A stretch of DNA of 58,248 bases, taken from assembly GCA_964489425.1 (NCBI GenBank), contig CAZAYP010000033.1:1-58248 (forward strand). Direction: 5' to 3'. A program made the translations under genes and the position numbers. Every line of letters begins with the position of its first letter. Within the stretch, counting starts at the first letter, position 1. Origin of the DNA: CAZAYP01 sp964489425 [NCBI: uncultured Verrucomicrobiota bacterium]. GTDB lineage: Bacteria > Verrucomicrobiota > Kiritimatiellia > RZYC01. Below the pieces are notes generated by a model. The model was not told the origin of the DNA. It was given only the letters and a program-made list of their open reading frames with translations, and ran no database searches. Shown in pieces: positions 1 through 9,299 of this stretch.

Positions 1-832
1 GGCCGATCGGCGTGGGCGGCGCGGCGGTGGGGGGCGCGGGCGTGTCCGTGGCGGCGGCGCGGGCCAGCGGGGCGAGTTGCGCGAGCGCGGCGCGGGCCAG
101 GTCGGCGTGTCGGCCCGTGGATACCCGGTCCAGGTACTGCCCGTAAAACGCGCAGGCCTGGGCCGGATCGCGGAAGTGGTCCTGGTACACCAGCGCCAGG
201 TCGTACAGGGCCGGCGGGTATTCCGGGTTGATTTCCAAGGCGCGGGTGAGGCCGGCCACGGCGTCGGCCGCGCGGCCCTGGCGCCATTCCAGGCGCGCCA
301 GCGCGGTCATGGCGCGCGGGCTGGAGGGATTGCGGGCGAGAACGTCCTGCCAGGCGCGGTGGGCGGCGTCCCAGGCCTTCTGGTCCTCGTGGATCAACGC
401 CAGGTATTCCAGCGCGCGGGTGTCGCGCACATCCGCCAGCGCGGCCTCGTGCAGCAGGGTGGCGCCGCGGAACAGGTCCCCGCTCTCGTACAGCAGCACG
501 CCCAGGTTGTAAGCGGGCGCGAACGCGCCGGGGTCGAGGCGGCGGCTTTCCTCGAACGCGCGCATGGCTTCCTCGCGCTGGCCGAGCCGGGCGCACAGGA
601 TGCCGAGGTAGTTGTAGGCCGTGGCGTTGGCGGCGCTGCCCGGCCGGCGGTTGATGGCGTTTTCGAATAGCGTCTTGGCGGCCACGTCGCGGCCGTCGCC
701 CATGGCTCGCAGCGCGCGCTGGTACTCCAGCTCGCCGGGCGGCGCGCCGCACCCGCACCACGCCAGGGCCAGCGCCAGCCAGGCAAAAGCCCGGAGTCGC
801 AGGCTGCATGGGTTGGGGATGCGCGCATTCAT
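1..832 (-). CDS. TPR-repeat lipoprotein, 3' end outside window
   Basis: I translated this frame by hand; it stays open from the ATG at 832 to the window edge (about 277 codons). The N-terminus has a hydrophobic stretch (LRAFAWLALALAW) followed by CGC, an imperfect lipobox, so an exported lipoprotein is inferred. The rest is a run of tetratricopeptide helices of about 34 residues: NYLGILCARLGQREEAMRAF, then NLGVLLYESGDLFRGATLL, then the A-L-E-I-N-P-E-Y-P-P-A-L-Y-D-L-A type repeat. The last visible part is Ala/Pro-rich. TPR proteins scaffold protein complexes, but no specific partner can be named. It starts 30 bp after the yjbQ stop and is probably co-transcribed with it. Confidence 0.75.
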   Translation of the reverse strand, partial: MNARIPNPCSLRLRAFAWLALALAWCGCGAPPGELEYQRALRAMGDGRDVAAKTLFENAINRRPGSAANATAYNYLGILCARLGQREEAMRAFEESRRLDPGAFAPAYNLGVLLYESGDLFRGATLLHEAALADVRDTRALEYLALIHEDQKAWDAAHRAWQDVLARNPSSPRAMTALARLEWRQGRAADAVAGLTRALEINPEYPPALYDLALVYQDHFRDPAQACAFYGQYLDRVSTGRHADLARAALAQLAPLARAAATDTPAPPTAAPPTPIG

Positions 833-862
833 GACTTGTCCATGGGAGCGGGCCCGGCCGCT

Positions 863-1252
863 TCAGCCGGCGCCGACCCACACCTGGCGCGACCGCGGCC
901 CGTCAAACTCGCAGAAAAAGAGGCTCTGCCAGGTGCCCAGCAGCAGGCGCCCGCCCGCGACCAGCACCCGCACGGAGCTGCCCACGAGGCTGGCTTTCAT
1001 GTGCGCGGCCGCGTTGCCCTCGCCGTGCTGGTACGGGCCTTCCCAGGGCGCGATGCGCTCGAGCATGGTTTCGAGATCCGTGAGCACGTCCGGGTCGGCG
1101 TTTTCGTTGATCGTGATCCCGGCCGTGGTGTGCGGAACAAAGACGGTGACCGCGCCGTCGCGCAATCCCACCTCGGCCAGCGCCGCCTGCACCAGGGCGG
1201 TGATGTTGACAAACTGTGTCCGGCTCCGGGTCTTGACGGTTATTTCTTTCAT
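863..1252 (-). CDS. yjbQ: YjbQ/UPF0047 family protein (secondary thiamine-phosphate synthase-like)
   Basis: A 129-residue protein starting MKEITVKTRS. It carries the family signature PHTTAGITINENADPDVLTD near residues 40-60 and GEGNAAAHMKASLVGSS further on; the length is normal for this single-domain family. YjbQ proteins have weak thiamine-phosphate synthase activity in vitro, but their physiological role is unsettled. An upstream in-frame start at 1282 exists, but MKEI matches the family N-terminus better. It faces away from the membrane-protein gene that follows and sits 30 bp upstream of the TPR lipoprotein gene. Confidence 0.85.
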   Translation of the reverse strand: MKEITVKTRSRTQFVNITALVQAALAEVGLRDGAVTVFVPHTTAGITINENADPDVLTDLETMLERIAPWEGPYQHGEGNAAAHMKASLVGSSVRVLVAGGRLLLGTWQSLFFCEFDGPRSRQVWVGAG

Positions 1253-1326
1253 CGTGTGCTGCTTCCTGATTTGAAGTAGCATAGTATGCCCGGTGGGTGC
1301 CTGCCCGCAAACAAAAAGGCGGCGGC

Positions 1327-3096
1327 ATGGCCCGGCCCGCCAAGGGGCGGGCTACCGGACAGGTCATGAAAAAGTTGAGCGACATTTCCAGGCCGTGGCT
1401 GCTGCGCGGCCGGCGCCTTGCCCGCCTGGCGGTGCCCATGGCCCTGCTGGCCGCCGTGGCCGTCCTGGTGTGGCGGGGCGGAATGGACCGCGACCTGTGG
1501 TGGCACCTGGCCAACGGGCGGGACATCGCCGCCCGGTACGCGCCGGTCACCCGCGACACCCAGACCTTCACCGTGGCCGGCCAACCCTGCCTGGACCGGA
1601 ACTGGTTTTTTGAAATCGCGGCCTATGCCGCCATGCAGGCCGGCGGGGTGACCGGGCTGCGGGTGTTGCACGGCTTGTTGGCGGCCGGGTGCCTGGGCGT
1701 CACGGCCTGGGCCATCCGGCGCCGGCCGCGCGGCATGCCCTGGCTGCTGGCGGTCCCGGTGCTGTTGCTGCTGGCGCCGTACGCGGAACCGGGGCCGCAG
1801 TGGATCACCTGGCTGATGATCCCGGGGTTCCTGCGCCTGGCGCGGCACGCCTTCGCGCCGCACGCGCGCAACACGTGGCTGGACATGATCCTGCTGTGGC
1901 TGGCGCAGATGGCGTGGGTCAACCTGGGCGGCGAAGTCCTGTGGGGGGTGGCCATCGCCGGGCTGCACGGGTGGGAGGCGTGGCGCGCCGCCCGCCGGGC
2001 CAACGCGGATCGGCACCTCCTGCACTGGTACGCGATCGCCGTCCTGGGCGTGGCCGTGGCCAGCCTGGTCAGCCCCCTCGGGCTGAACCTGCTGACCGGC
2101 AGCATCACCGGCGCGTTCCGGGCCGGGTTGGAGGAACCGCCCGGCTGGTGGCTGGCAACGGCCGGCCCCTTGACGTGGCTGTCTTGGCTGGCGCTGACGG
2201 GGATCACGGGGCTGAGCTTCTGGTGGACCCGCCGGCGGCTGGCCTGGGCGCTCCTGGCGCTCTACGCATCGGTGACCTTGTTGAGCCTGGTTTCGGAGCG
2301 CCTGGTCGGCAGCCTGGCCGTGCTGGACCTGTTCATCGCCATGGAAAACATGGCCGCCATGGCTCCGTTGCACCTGGTGCGGCCGGCCACGGAGCGCGGG
2401 TTGCGCTGGGCAGCCCTGGTCTTGCTGCTGGGTCTGGGCTGGGGATGGTTCAGCGGAAGTTATGGGACGCAGCCCGGGCCGGAAACCGCGATTGGCGTAC
2501 AGCCCGCGGATGCCAGCCGATTCCTGCGCGCGCAGGGGATCCGGGGCCGTTTCCTGAACGAGCGGGCCGCGGGCGGGTTCCTGGTCTGGCACAACGGGCC
2601 GGCCATTTTGGTGGCCGCGGATGGCCGGCCGGGGCTGTTCCCGCGCCGCCTGGTCCGCGCGCTTCGGGAGATTTTTTCCGGCCCCGCCGCGGGCCTGGCC
2701 GAATTCGAGAAAGAATTCGCGGTGGACGGCGCGGTGGTGCCGTGGCCCGCGCGCGGACTCCAGCGGGCGCTCGCGCGGCGGCGGGATTGGCGGCTTGTTT
2801 TTTGCGGCATGCACGACGCGGTCTGGATGCGCACGGCCTGGCTGGACGCCGCCAACAAGCGGCGCCTGGCGATCGACGGCCTGGACCTGGATCATTGGTT
2901 CATTCCGGACCAGGCCGCGGCTTACAAGGAGGCGGCCGACTTGGCGGCGGAAGAGTGCATGTACCGGCGCGCGCTGTTTTTCGACGCCATGGGGCACCCC
3001 GTGCTGGCCGCGCGCCAGGCCGGCCGGCTGCGGGACACCGCGCCGGGCAGCCCGTGGCTGGTCCGTTTGGCGGAAGCCGGCGTCCATCCGGATTGA
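1327..3096 (+). CDS. Large multi-pass membrane protein with DLWWHLANG motif
   Basis: About 589 residues from this ATG. A GTG 30 bases upstream and an ATG at 1366 (MKKLSDIS) are alternatives; the latter gives the basic-then-hydrophobic start usual for an inner-membrane protein. About ten hydrophobic segments fill the first two thirds, followed by a soluble C-terminal region from roughly residue 370. Just after the first membrane segment it has MDRDLWWHLANGRDIAARY. Motifs of this kind (D-x-W-W-H-L-x-x-G) occur in uncharacterised membrane proteins of planctomycetes and relatives, some with a glycosyltransferase-C-like topology. No catalytic motif was recognised, so function is unknown. Confidence 0.8.
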   Translation: MARPAKGRATGQVMKKLSDISRPWLLRGRRLARLAVPMALLAAVAVLVWRGGMDRDLWWHLANGRDIAARYAPVTRDTQTFTVAGQPCLDRNWFFEIAAYAAMQAGGVTGLRVLHGLLAAGCLGVTAWAIRRRPRGMPWLLAVPVLLLLAPYAEPGPQWITWLMIPGFLRLARHAFAPHARNTWLDMILLWLAQMAWVNLGGEVLWGVAIAGLHGWEAWRAARRANADRHLLHWYAIAVLGVAVASLVSPLGLNLLTGSITGAFRAGLEEPPGWWLATAGPLTWLSWLALTGITGLSFWWTRRRLAWALLALYASVTLLSLVSERLVGSLAVLDLFIAMENMAAMAPLHLVRPATERGLRWAALVLLLGLGWGWFSGSYGTQPGPETAIGVQPADASRFLRAQGIRGRFLNERAAGGFLVWHNGPAILVAADGRPGLFPRRLVRALREIFSGPAAGLAEFEKEFAVDGAVVPWPARGLQRALARRRDWRLVFCGMHDAVWMRTAWLDAANKRRLAIDGLDLDHWFIPDQAAAYKEAADLAAEECMYRRALFFDAMGHPVLAARQAGRLRDTAPGSPWLVRLAEAGVHPD

Positions 3097-3178
3097 CTAC
3101 GGACCCCTCCTTTTGCCGTTGATCTTATGCCGGAGGGGCCTATTGTTGCGCCGTGGAACCAGCAAGGAGCCAAACCGC

Positions 3179-3871
3179 ATGAACATGACACCGGAAGTGC
3201 AGCACATGGCCTGCGTGGCCAAGGGCGCCCGCCATGGCCCGGCGCCCATCCCCCAGGAGGGGGCGTGGACCCAGGTCCGCGAAATCAAGGACATCGCGGG
3301 GTTTACCCACGGGGTCGGGTGGTGCGCCCCGCAGCAGGGCGCCTGCAAGCTGACCCTCAACGTGAAGGACGGGATCATTGTCGAGGCCCTGGTGGAGACG
3401 ATCGGGTGCACCGGCATGACCCATTCCGCCGCCATGGCCGCGGAGATCCTGCCCGGCAAAACCATTCTCGAGGCGCTGAACACCGACCTGGTCTGCGACG
3501 CGATCAACGTGGCCATGCGCGAGCTGTTCCTGCAGATCGCTTACGGCCGCAGCCAGTCGGCATTCTCGGCCGGCGGGCTGCCCGTGGGCGCGGGCCTGGA
3601 GGACCTGGGCAAGGGCCTGCGCTCGGTGACCGGCACCATGTACGGCACCAGCGCCAAGGGCGTCCGCTACCTGGAAATGGCCGAGGGGTACGTGACCGAC
3701 CTGGCCCTGGACCGCAACCAGGAAGTCATCGGCTACCGCTTTGTGCATCTCGGCCGGATGATGGAGTTTATCCGCCAGGGCATGGACGCCAACGAAGCCT
3801 TGAAAAAGGCTTCCGGCCAGTACGGCCGGTTCGACGAGGCGGTCAAAACCATCAACCCGCGCCACGAGTAA
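3179..3871 (+). CDS. NifU-like iron-sulfur scaffold protein, partner of GGGtGRT protein
   Basis: A 230-residue protein starting MNMTPEVQHM behind a good AAGGAG site. The middle resembles the NifU/IscU N-terminal fold: GWCAPQQGACKL with Cys 49 and 56, IGCTGMTHSAA with Cys 77, and Cys 106 in TDLVCDAI, so possible Fe-S ligands are kept. It is followed 11 bp later by the gene for a GGGtGRT protein, the standard partner in databases. No biochemical role has been assigned to this pair to my knowledge. The C-terminal part (SVTGTMYGTSAKGVRYLEM) is not found in ordinary NifU. Confidence 0.8.
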   Translation: MNMTPEVQHMACVAKGARHGPAPIPQEGAWTQVREIKDIAGFTHGVGWCAPQQGACKLTLNVKDGIIVEALVETIGCTGMTHSAAMAAEILPGKTILEALNTDLVCDAINVAMRELFLQIAYGRSQSAFSAGGLPVGAGLEDLGKGLRSVTGTMYGTSAKGVRYLEMAEGYVTDLALDRNQEVIGYRFVHLGRMMEFIRQGMDANEALKKASGQYGRFDEAVKTINPRHE

Positions 3872-3882
3872 GGAGCACCGCC

Positions 3883-4893
3883 ATGGCACTTTTTGAAGGA
3901 TACGAGCAACGCATCGGGCAGATTCTCCCGTTCTTGCAGCCGCACCAGTTGAACTCCGTGGAGGAGTGCGCCGCGGTCTGCCAGGGCCGGGGCGTGGACG
4001 TCGCCAAGATTGTCAAATCCATCCAGCCGATCGCGTTTGAGAACGCCGGCTGGGCCTACACGGTCGGGGCGGCCGTGGCGATCCGCCGGGGCCAGGCCGC
4101 GGCGGCCGAGATTGCCCAGACGCTGGGCGAAGGGTTGCAGGCGTTCTGCATCCCCGGGTCCGTGGCGGCCGACCGCAAGGTGGGGCTGGGCCACGGCAAC
4201 CTGGCGGCCATGCTGCTGCGCGAGGAGACCGGCTGCTTCGCGTTCGTGGCAGGCCACGAGTCGTTCGCCGCGGCCGAGGGCGCGCTGGGCATTGCCGCGT
4301 ATGCCAACCAGGCCCGCCGCACGCCGCTGCGGGTGATCCTCAACGGGCTCGGCAAGGATGCCGCGCAGATCATCTCGCGCATCAACGGGTTCACCCACGT
4401 GGAAACCGCGTTCGACTACGCCGCGGGCACGGTGGCCGTGACGCGCGAAACCGCGTACTCCGCCGGCGCGCGCGCCGGCATCCGCTGCTACGGCGCCGAC
4501 GACGTGCGCGAGGGCGTGGCCATCATGCACCTCGAGGGCGTGGACGTTTCCATCACCGGCAACTCCACCAACCCCACCCGGTTCCAGCACCCGGTGGCCG
4601 GGACGTACAAGAAGGAGTGCGTCGAGCAGGGCAAAAAATACTTTTCCGTGGCCTCCGGCGGCGGCACCGGCCGGACCCTGCACCCGGACAACATGGCCGC
4701 GGGCCCGGCATCGTATGGCATGACCGACACCATGGGCCGGATGCACTCGGACGCCCAGTTCGCCGGCTCGTCGTCCGTGCCGGCCCACGTGGAGATGATG
4801 GGCCTGATCGGCATGGGCAACAACCCCATGGTCGGGGCGACCGTGGCCGTGGCCGTGGCGGTGTCGCAGGCGATGAAGAAGGAGCCGGCATGA
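3883..4893 (+). CDS. GGGtGRT family protein
   Basis: A 336-residue protein starting MALFEGYEQR after AAGGAG. It contains the name-giving motif SGGGTGRTLHPDNMAAGP near residue 260, then SDAQFAGSSSVPAHVEMMG and a glycine-rich C-terminus (GMGNNPMVGATVAVAVAV). The family is soluble and uncharacterised, and is regularly paired with the NifU-like scaffold encoded just upstream, which suggests a role in metal-cluster chemistry. Its stop codon overlaps the gltX start (ATGA), so the three genes are translationally coupled here. Confidence 0.85.
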   Translation: MALFEGYEQRIGQILPFLQPHQLNSVEECAAVCQGRGVDVAKIVKSIQPIAFENAGWAYTVGAAVAIRRGQAAAAEIAQTLGEGLQAFCIPGSVAADRKVGLGHGNLAAMLLREETGCFAFVAGHESFAAAEGALGIAAYANQARRTPLRVILNGLGKDAAQIISRINGFTHVETAFDYAAGTVAVTRETAYSAGARAGIRCYGADDVREGVAIMHLEGVDVSITGNSTNPTRFQHPVAGTYKKECVEQGKKYFSVASGGGTGRTLHPDNMAAGPASYGMTDTMGRMHSDAQFAGSSSVPAHVEMMGLIGMGNNPMVGATVAVAVAVSQAMKKEPA

Positions 4894-6215
4894 GCCCGGT
4901 CCGCACGCGGTTTGCGCCCAGCCCGACCGGGTCGGTCCACATCGGCAACATCCGCACGGCCATCTACACCTGGCTGTTCGCGCGCCACACCGGCGGCACG
5001 TTCCTGTTGCGCATCGAGGACACGGACCGCGAACGGTCCACGCCCGAGGCCGTCCACACGGTGCTCGACGCGCTGGGCTGGCTGGGCTTGAACTACGACG
5101 AGGCGCCGCTCTACCAGTCCCAGCGCCTTGCCCGCCACCTGGAAATGGCGGAGCGCCTGCTGGCTTCCGGCCACGCCTACAAGGAGGAGAAGGGCGGCGC
5201 GGGCAAGGGCTCGGTGGTCCAGTTCAAGATGCCCGGCCGCGACATGGCGTTCCGCGACCAGGTCAAGGGCGACCTGGCCAAGGCCGCGGCGCACCTGACG
5301 GACTTCGTGATCGTGCGCTCCAACGGCACCCCCGTGTTCCACCTGGCCAACGTGGTGGACGATATCGACATGGGCATCACCCACGTGATCCGCGGCGACG
5401 ACCACGTGGAAAACACGTTCCGCCACATCGCCTTGTTCGAGGCCCTGGGCGCCCCGCCGCCGACCTACGCCCACCTGCCCATGATCGTCAACGCGCAGGG
5501 CAAGCCGTATTCCAAGCGCGATGGCGACGCGTTCGTCGGCGACTTCCGCGCCAAGGGGTTCCTGCCCGAGGCGCTGTTCAACTACCTGGTCCTGCTCGGC
5601 TGGTCGCCGGGCGACGACCGCGAGGTGATGACCCGCGCGGAAATCGTCCAAGCTTTTGATTTCAGCCGCGTCCGTTCCGCGCCGTCCCAGATGGACATCA
5701 ACAAGTTGCTCTGGATGAACGGCGTTTATCTCCAGAAGCTGCCGGAGGCCGACTTTGACCAGGGCTGCCGCGCGGTGCTGGAATCCGCCGGGCTGCTGGC
5801 GGCGAACGTGCCGGAGCCCTACGTGAAGAGCGTGCTGGCCCTGCTGCGCACGCGCCTGCGGAACATCGCGGAAGTCGCCGACCAGGCCGTGTACTTTTTC
5901 AAGGACGATTACCCGGTGGACGAGAAGGCGGCGCGCAAGCGCCTGGGCAACCCGGAAGGCCGCGCGGCGCTGGAAGACATGCGCGCGCGGTTCGCAGCGC
6001 TGCCGGAGTTTACGGCCGCGGCGCTCGAAGCCGCGCTGCGCCAGCGCGCCGAGGAACTGGGCGCCAATGCGGCGCAGTTCATCCACCCGGTGCGGGTGGC
6101 GGTGTCTGGCACCGGCGCCGGGCCGGGGTTGTTCGAGATGCTGGCCGTGCTCGGTCGCGAGCGCGTGCTGGCCCGGATGGATCGCGTGCTGCAGTCGCCT
6201 TTGCCGCCGCCCTAA
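4890..6215 (+). CDS. gltX: Glutamyl-tRNA synthetase
   Basis: A 441-residue class I aminoacyl-tRNA synthetase that charges tRNA with glutamate. The HIGH-equivalent motif is APSPTGSVHIGN (residues about 8-19), with IEDTDRERS after it. The KMSKS-equivalent is PYSKRDGDAF, and GLxPEALxNYLxLLGW-type sequence follows, all typical of bacterial GluRS. At 441 residues it is shorter than the usual 470-490. The start overlaps the stop of the GGGtGRT gene by 4 bp, and the KamA/EpmB-like gene follows 23 bp later. Confidence 0.93.
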   Translation: MSPVRTRFAPSPTGSVHIGNIRTAIYTWLFARHTGGTFLLRIEDTDRERSTPEAVHTVLDALGWLGLNYDEAPLYQSQRLARHLEMAERLLASGHAYKEEKGGAGKGSVVQFKMPGRDMAFRDQVKGDLAKAAAHLTDFVIVRSNGTPVFHLANVVDDIDMGITHVIRGDDHVENTFRHIALFEALGAPPPTYAHLPMIVNAQGKPYSKRDGDAFVGDFRAKGFLPEALFNYLVLLGWSPGDDREVMTRAEIVQAFDFSRVRSAPSQMDINKLLWMNGVYLQKLPEADFDQGCRAVLESAGLLAANVPEPYVKSVLALLRTRLRNIAEVADQAVYFFKDDYPVDEKAARKRLGNPEGRAALEDMRARFAALPEFTAAALEAALRQRAEELGANAAQFIHPVRVAVSGTGAGPGLFEMLAVLGRERVLARMDRVLQSPLPPP

Positions 6216-6238
6216 GCCGGCATCCTTTGCCCAGGACC

Positions 6239-7204
6239 ATGCCGCGCGCCCCTGCCACGCCGCCCGAAAAGATCACCGCCCATTACCGCGCGCTGATCAA
6301 CGCCGCGGATCCGGAGGACCCGCTGGCGCGCATGGTGCAATGGTCGCCCGCGGAAACCGTGGTCAAGGACGGGGAGTTGGCGGATCCGATTGGCGATGCC
6401 CGCCATCAATGCGGCGCCCATGGCCGGTTGATCCATCGCTACCCGGACCGTGTCCTGATCCTGGTCACGGACCAATGCCCGGCCCATTGCCGGTTCTGCT
6501 TCCGGCGCCACCAGGTGGGGCAGGGCGGCGCCGCCATCTCGGAGTGGGAGCTTGCGGAGGTGGTCCGGTATATTTCATCGCGCCCCGGCATCCGCGAAGC
6601 CATTCTGTCGGGCGGCGACCCCTTGTCGCTGGCGGATGGCCGCCTGCTGGAGATCATCGCGGCCCTGCGCACCGCGGCGGGCGTGCGTGCCGTCCGCCTC
6701 CACACCCGGTACCCGATCTACGATCCGGACCGCTGCCGCAGCCTGGGGTCCGTGGCGGAACAACTGGACACCGTGGTCGTGCACGTGAACCATCCGCGGG
6801 AGATCACTGCGGGCTTTGCCCGGGCCGTATCCGTGCTGCGGGCGGCCAGGTGGGTGTTGAACCAGAGCGTGCTGCTCCGCGGGGTCAACGATTCCGTGGC
6901 CGTGCTGGAAGCCCTGTCGCGCGACCTGGCGGCCGCGGGCGTCCTGCCCTATTATCTGCACTACCCGGACCTGGCCGCGGGCATCTCCCATTTCCGGGTG
7001 CCGTTAGCGGCGGCGCGCGACCTGGCCGCCGGCCTGCAGGCGCGGTTGCCGGCGTACCTGGTGCCGCGGCTGGTCCTGGACCTGCCGGGCGGATTGGGCA
7101 AGGTGCCGCTGGCCGGCGCGGCCTGGCGGCCCAGGCCGGATAACGCCGGCCAGTTTTGCTCGCCGCTCACCGGCGACTGGGTGAACTACCGGGAAGTGCT
7201 GTAG
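6239..7204 (+). CDS. KamA/EpmB-family radical SAM aminomutase
   Basis: About 321 residues. The radical SAM cluster motif CPAHCRFCFRR has Cys at about 80, 84 and 87, and GGDPLS and HTRYPI motifs follow, as in lysine 2,3-aminomutases. It is shorter than KamA (about 415) and close to EpmB, which makes (R)-beta-lysine for elongation factor P. The end keeps a DLPGGLGKVP segment, the PLP-lysine region of the family. I favour an EpmB-type enzyme, but no efp or epmA gene lies in the window to confirm it. A TTG 12 bases upstream is an alternative start. Confidence 0.85.
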   Translation: MPRAPATPPEKITAHYRALINAADPEDPLARMVQWSPAETVVKDGELADPIGDARHQCGAHGRLIHRYPDRVLILVTDQCPAHCRFCFRRHQVGQGGAAISEWELAEVVRYISSRPGIREAILSGGDPLSLADGRLLEIIAALRTAAGVRAVRLHTRYPIYDPDRCRSLGSVAEQLDTVVVHVNHPREITAGFARAVSVLRAARWVLNQSVLLRGVNDSVAVLEALSRDLAAAGVLPYYLHYPDLAAGISHFRVPLAAARDLAAGLQARLPAYLVPRLVLDLPGGLGKVPLAGAAWRPRPDNAGQFCSPLTGDWVNYREVL

Positions 7205-7224
7205 CGCCGGCCGCGTGCGGGAAC

Positions 7225-7488
7225 TTACTCGGCGATGGTCAGGGCGCCGTCCTTGATGAGCACCACCTGGTCGCCGGCGGCGGCGATTTCGCCCACGCCC
7301 ACCACTTCGATGGTGCAGTCGGAACAGATGGACACGCGGGTGGTGTTGGCTTCAATCGAGGAGCTGGTCGTGGCCGCCCCATCCTTGATCTTCAGCTCGT
7401 ACGCGGAGGAGTCCTCGTTTTTCAAGTCCACGCCCCAGGCCAGGGTTGCCGCCAACGTTGCTGCTGCTGCCAGTGCCACTGCTTTCAT
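7225..7488 (-). CDS. Small secreted protein
   Basis: An 87-residue protein starting MKAVALAAAATLAATLAWG, a clear signal peptide with likely cleavage near residue 20, behind a GGAGAAC ribosome site. The mature part is about 68 residues, acidic, with a CSDC motif (ICSDCTIEVVG) and a glycine/valine-rich C-terminus ending GALTIAE, suggestive of a small beta-rich periplasmic protein. No family was recognised. It converges on the KamA/EpmB gene with 20 bp between the stops. The longer frame to 7650 is rejected because the signal peptide fixes the start. Confidence 0.65.
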   Translation of the reverse strand: MKAVALAAAATLAATLAWGVDLKNEDSSAYELKIKDGAATTSSSIEANTTRVSICSDCTIEVVGVGEIAAAGDQVVLIKDGALTIAE

Positions 7489-7671
7489 CGGATGTTCTCC
7501 TTCGGGTTGTCGCGCCGGGCCCGCGCCCACGCTGGTTGCGGGCCGCGACGTCGGGGTCAGAATATGCTTCCCCCTGCCAAAATCAATGTATTTGACCTGA
7601 AAAAGTGATTGCGCCCGGCCGGGTGGCTGTATACAAATAACAACCGGCACATAACATATAATCAGAAGATC

Positions 7672-9264
7672 ATGGCGCTCATCAGATTGTTGCTCGTGGA
7701 GGATTGTCCCGCGGATGCGGACTTGATGCTCCGTGAACTAACCCGGCACGGCTTGACCCTGGAATGGGAGCGGGTGGATGACGAGGCCGCGTTCCTTGCC
7801 GCCCTGAAGAAGAAGCCGGATCTGATCCTGTCGGATTTCTCGTTGCCCAAGTTCGACGCCGGCCGGGTCCTGGAGTTGGTGGCCGCGCAAAAGCTGGATA
7901 TTCCGGTGATCATTGTCAGCGGCGAGATCAGCGAGGATACCGCCCTGGAATACCTCAAGAAGGGCGCGGCGGATTACTTGCTCAAGGACCGGCTGGTCCG
8001 CCTGGGCGCCGCCGTGGAGCATGCCCTGAGCGAGAAAACCGCCCTGGCGGCCAAGCGGGCGGCCGAGGAAACCCAGGCCCGGATGGCCGAGCGCCTGCAC
8101 ATGTCCGAGAAGCTCGAGAGCATTGGCCTGCTCAGCAGCGGCCTGGCCCATGACTTCAACAACCTCTTGGTGGGCATCCGCTGCAACGCCACGCTGGCGC
8201 TGCGCGCCCTGCCCGCGGATTCGCCGATCCGCCCGCTGGTGGACGACATCAACCGGGCCGGCATCCGCGCCACGGAGCTGACCAACCAGATGCTGGCCTA
8301 CGCCGGCCATGGCCGCTTTACCATTGGGCTCATGGACATCAACCAACTGATCCGCGAGACCGCGAACCTGGTGCGGGCCGCCATTCCCAAGACCGTGGAG
8401 TTGCGCTTTGAGCTTGCGGACGCCCTGCCCAAGGTCGATGGCGACGCCATCCAGGTGCGCCAGGTGCTGATGAACCTGCTGATCAACGCGGGCGAGGCCA
8501 TCGACGGCAAGGCCGGCGTGATCACGGTCGCCAGCCGGGCGGTGGAGGCCGGGGTGGGCTTTTTTCGCAATGCGGAAATCAACCAGGACCAGCCGCCGGG
8601 CCGGTACGTCGGGTTGTCCGTGGCGGACACGGGCTGCGGCATGAGCCCGGAAACCAAGCAGCGGATATTCACGCCGTTGTTCACGACCAAGGTGACCGGC
8701 CGCGGCCTGGGCCTGGTGTCCGTGCTGGGCACCATTCGCAGCCACAACGGGGCGGTCAAGGTGATCAGCGAGCTGGGCCAGGGCACCCGCTTCGAGGTGT
8801 GGCTGCCGGCCAGCAAGACGCCTGCGCCCGTTGCGTCGGCGCCGGCCCCGGAGCCGGCGCGGGCGCCCGACACCCGCCGCCGCGGGTCCGGAACGATCCT
8901 GGTGGTGGACGACGAGGAGATGGTCCGGCGCGTGGCCGCCCGCATGCTGTCCCATTCCGGCTTCGAGGTGCTCGCGGCCGAGGATGGCGAGGAGGGGTTG
9001 CGCCAGCTTGCGCAGCATGCCGCCCTCGTGCGGGGCGTGCTGCTCGACATGACCATGCCGCGCCTGGGCGGGGTCGAAGCCTTTGCCGCCATGCGCCGCC
9101 AGTACCCGGCCATCCCGATCGTGGTCATGACCGGCTACGACGAGGCCGAGGCGCGCCAGCGGTTCCCGGCCACGGCGCAGCCCACCGGCGTGGTCCCCAA
9201 ACCGTTTGATTATGACAACCTGCTGGGCATCCTGTTCAAGGCGTTGGAGGATGGCGCGGCCTGA
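7672..9264 (+). CDS. Hybrid histidine kinase, receiver-kinase-receiver
   Basis: A soluble 530-residue protein with no membrane segment. Residues 1-120 form a receiver domain (LLLVEDCPADADL; phospho-acceptor D55 in LILSDFSLP). A coiled stretch follows, then a HisKA domain with the H-box GLAHDFNNLL (His160), and an ATPase domain with N-box LLINAGEA, G1 DTGCGM and a G2-like GRGLGLVSVLG. After an Ala/Pro linker, residues about 415-530 form a second receiver (VVDDEE; D in LLDMTMPR). The lack of a sensor domain suggests the first receiver is the input. It precedes a stand-alone receiver gene, probably its phosphotransfer partner. Confidence 0.9.
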   Translation: MALIRLLLVEDCPADADLMLRELTRHGLTLEWERVDDEAAFLAALKKKPDLILSDFSLPKFDAGRVLELVAAQKLDIPVIIVSGEISEDTALEYLKKGAADYLLKDRLVRLGAAVEHALSEKTALAAKRAAEETQARMAERLHMSEKLESIGLLSSGLAHDFNNLLVGIRCNATLALRALPADSPIRPLVDDINRAGIRATELTNQMLAYAGHGRFTIGLMDINQLIRETANLVRAAIPKTVELRFELADALPKVDGDAIQVRQVLMNLLINAGEAIDGKAGVITVASRAVEAGVGFFRNAEINQDQPPGRYVGLSVADTGCGMSPETKQRIFTPLFTTKVTGRGLGLVSVLGTIRSHNGAVKVISELGQGTRFEVWLPASKTPAPVASAPAPEPARAPDTRRRGSGTILVVDDEEMVRRVAARMLSHSGFEVLAAEDGEEGLRQLAQHAALVRGVLLDMTMPRLGGVEAFAAMRRQYPAIPIVVMTGYDEAEARQRFPATAQPTGVVPKPFDYDNLLGILFKALEDGAA

Positions 9265-9299
9265 GCGCGGGCCTGGCGCCAGGGAGGCAGATCCCGATC

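Noticed and set aside
1249-3087. A 612-codon open frame on the minus strand opposite the large membrane protein
   Set aside because: Pro/Gln/Arg/Gly-rich translation without motifs; a GC-bias shadow.
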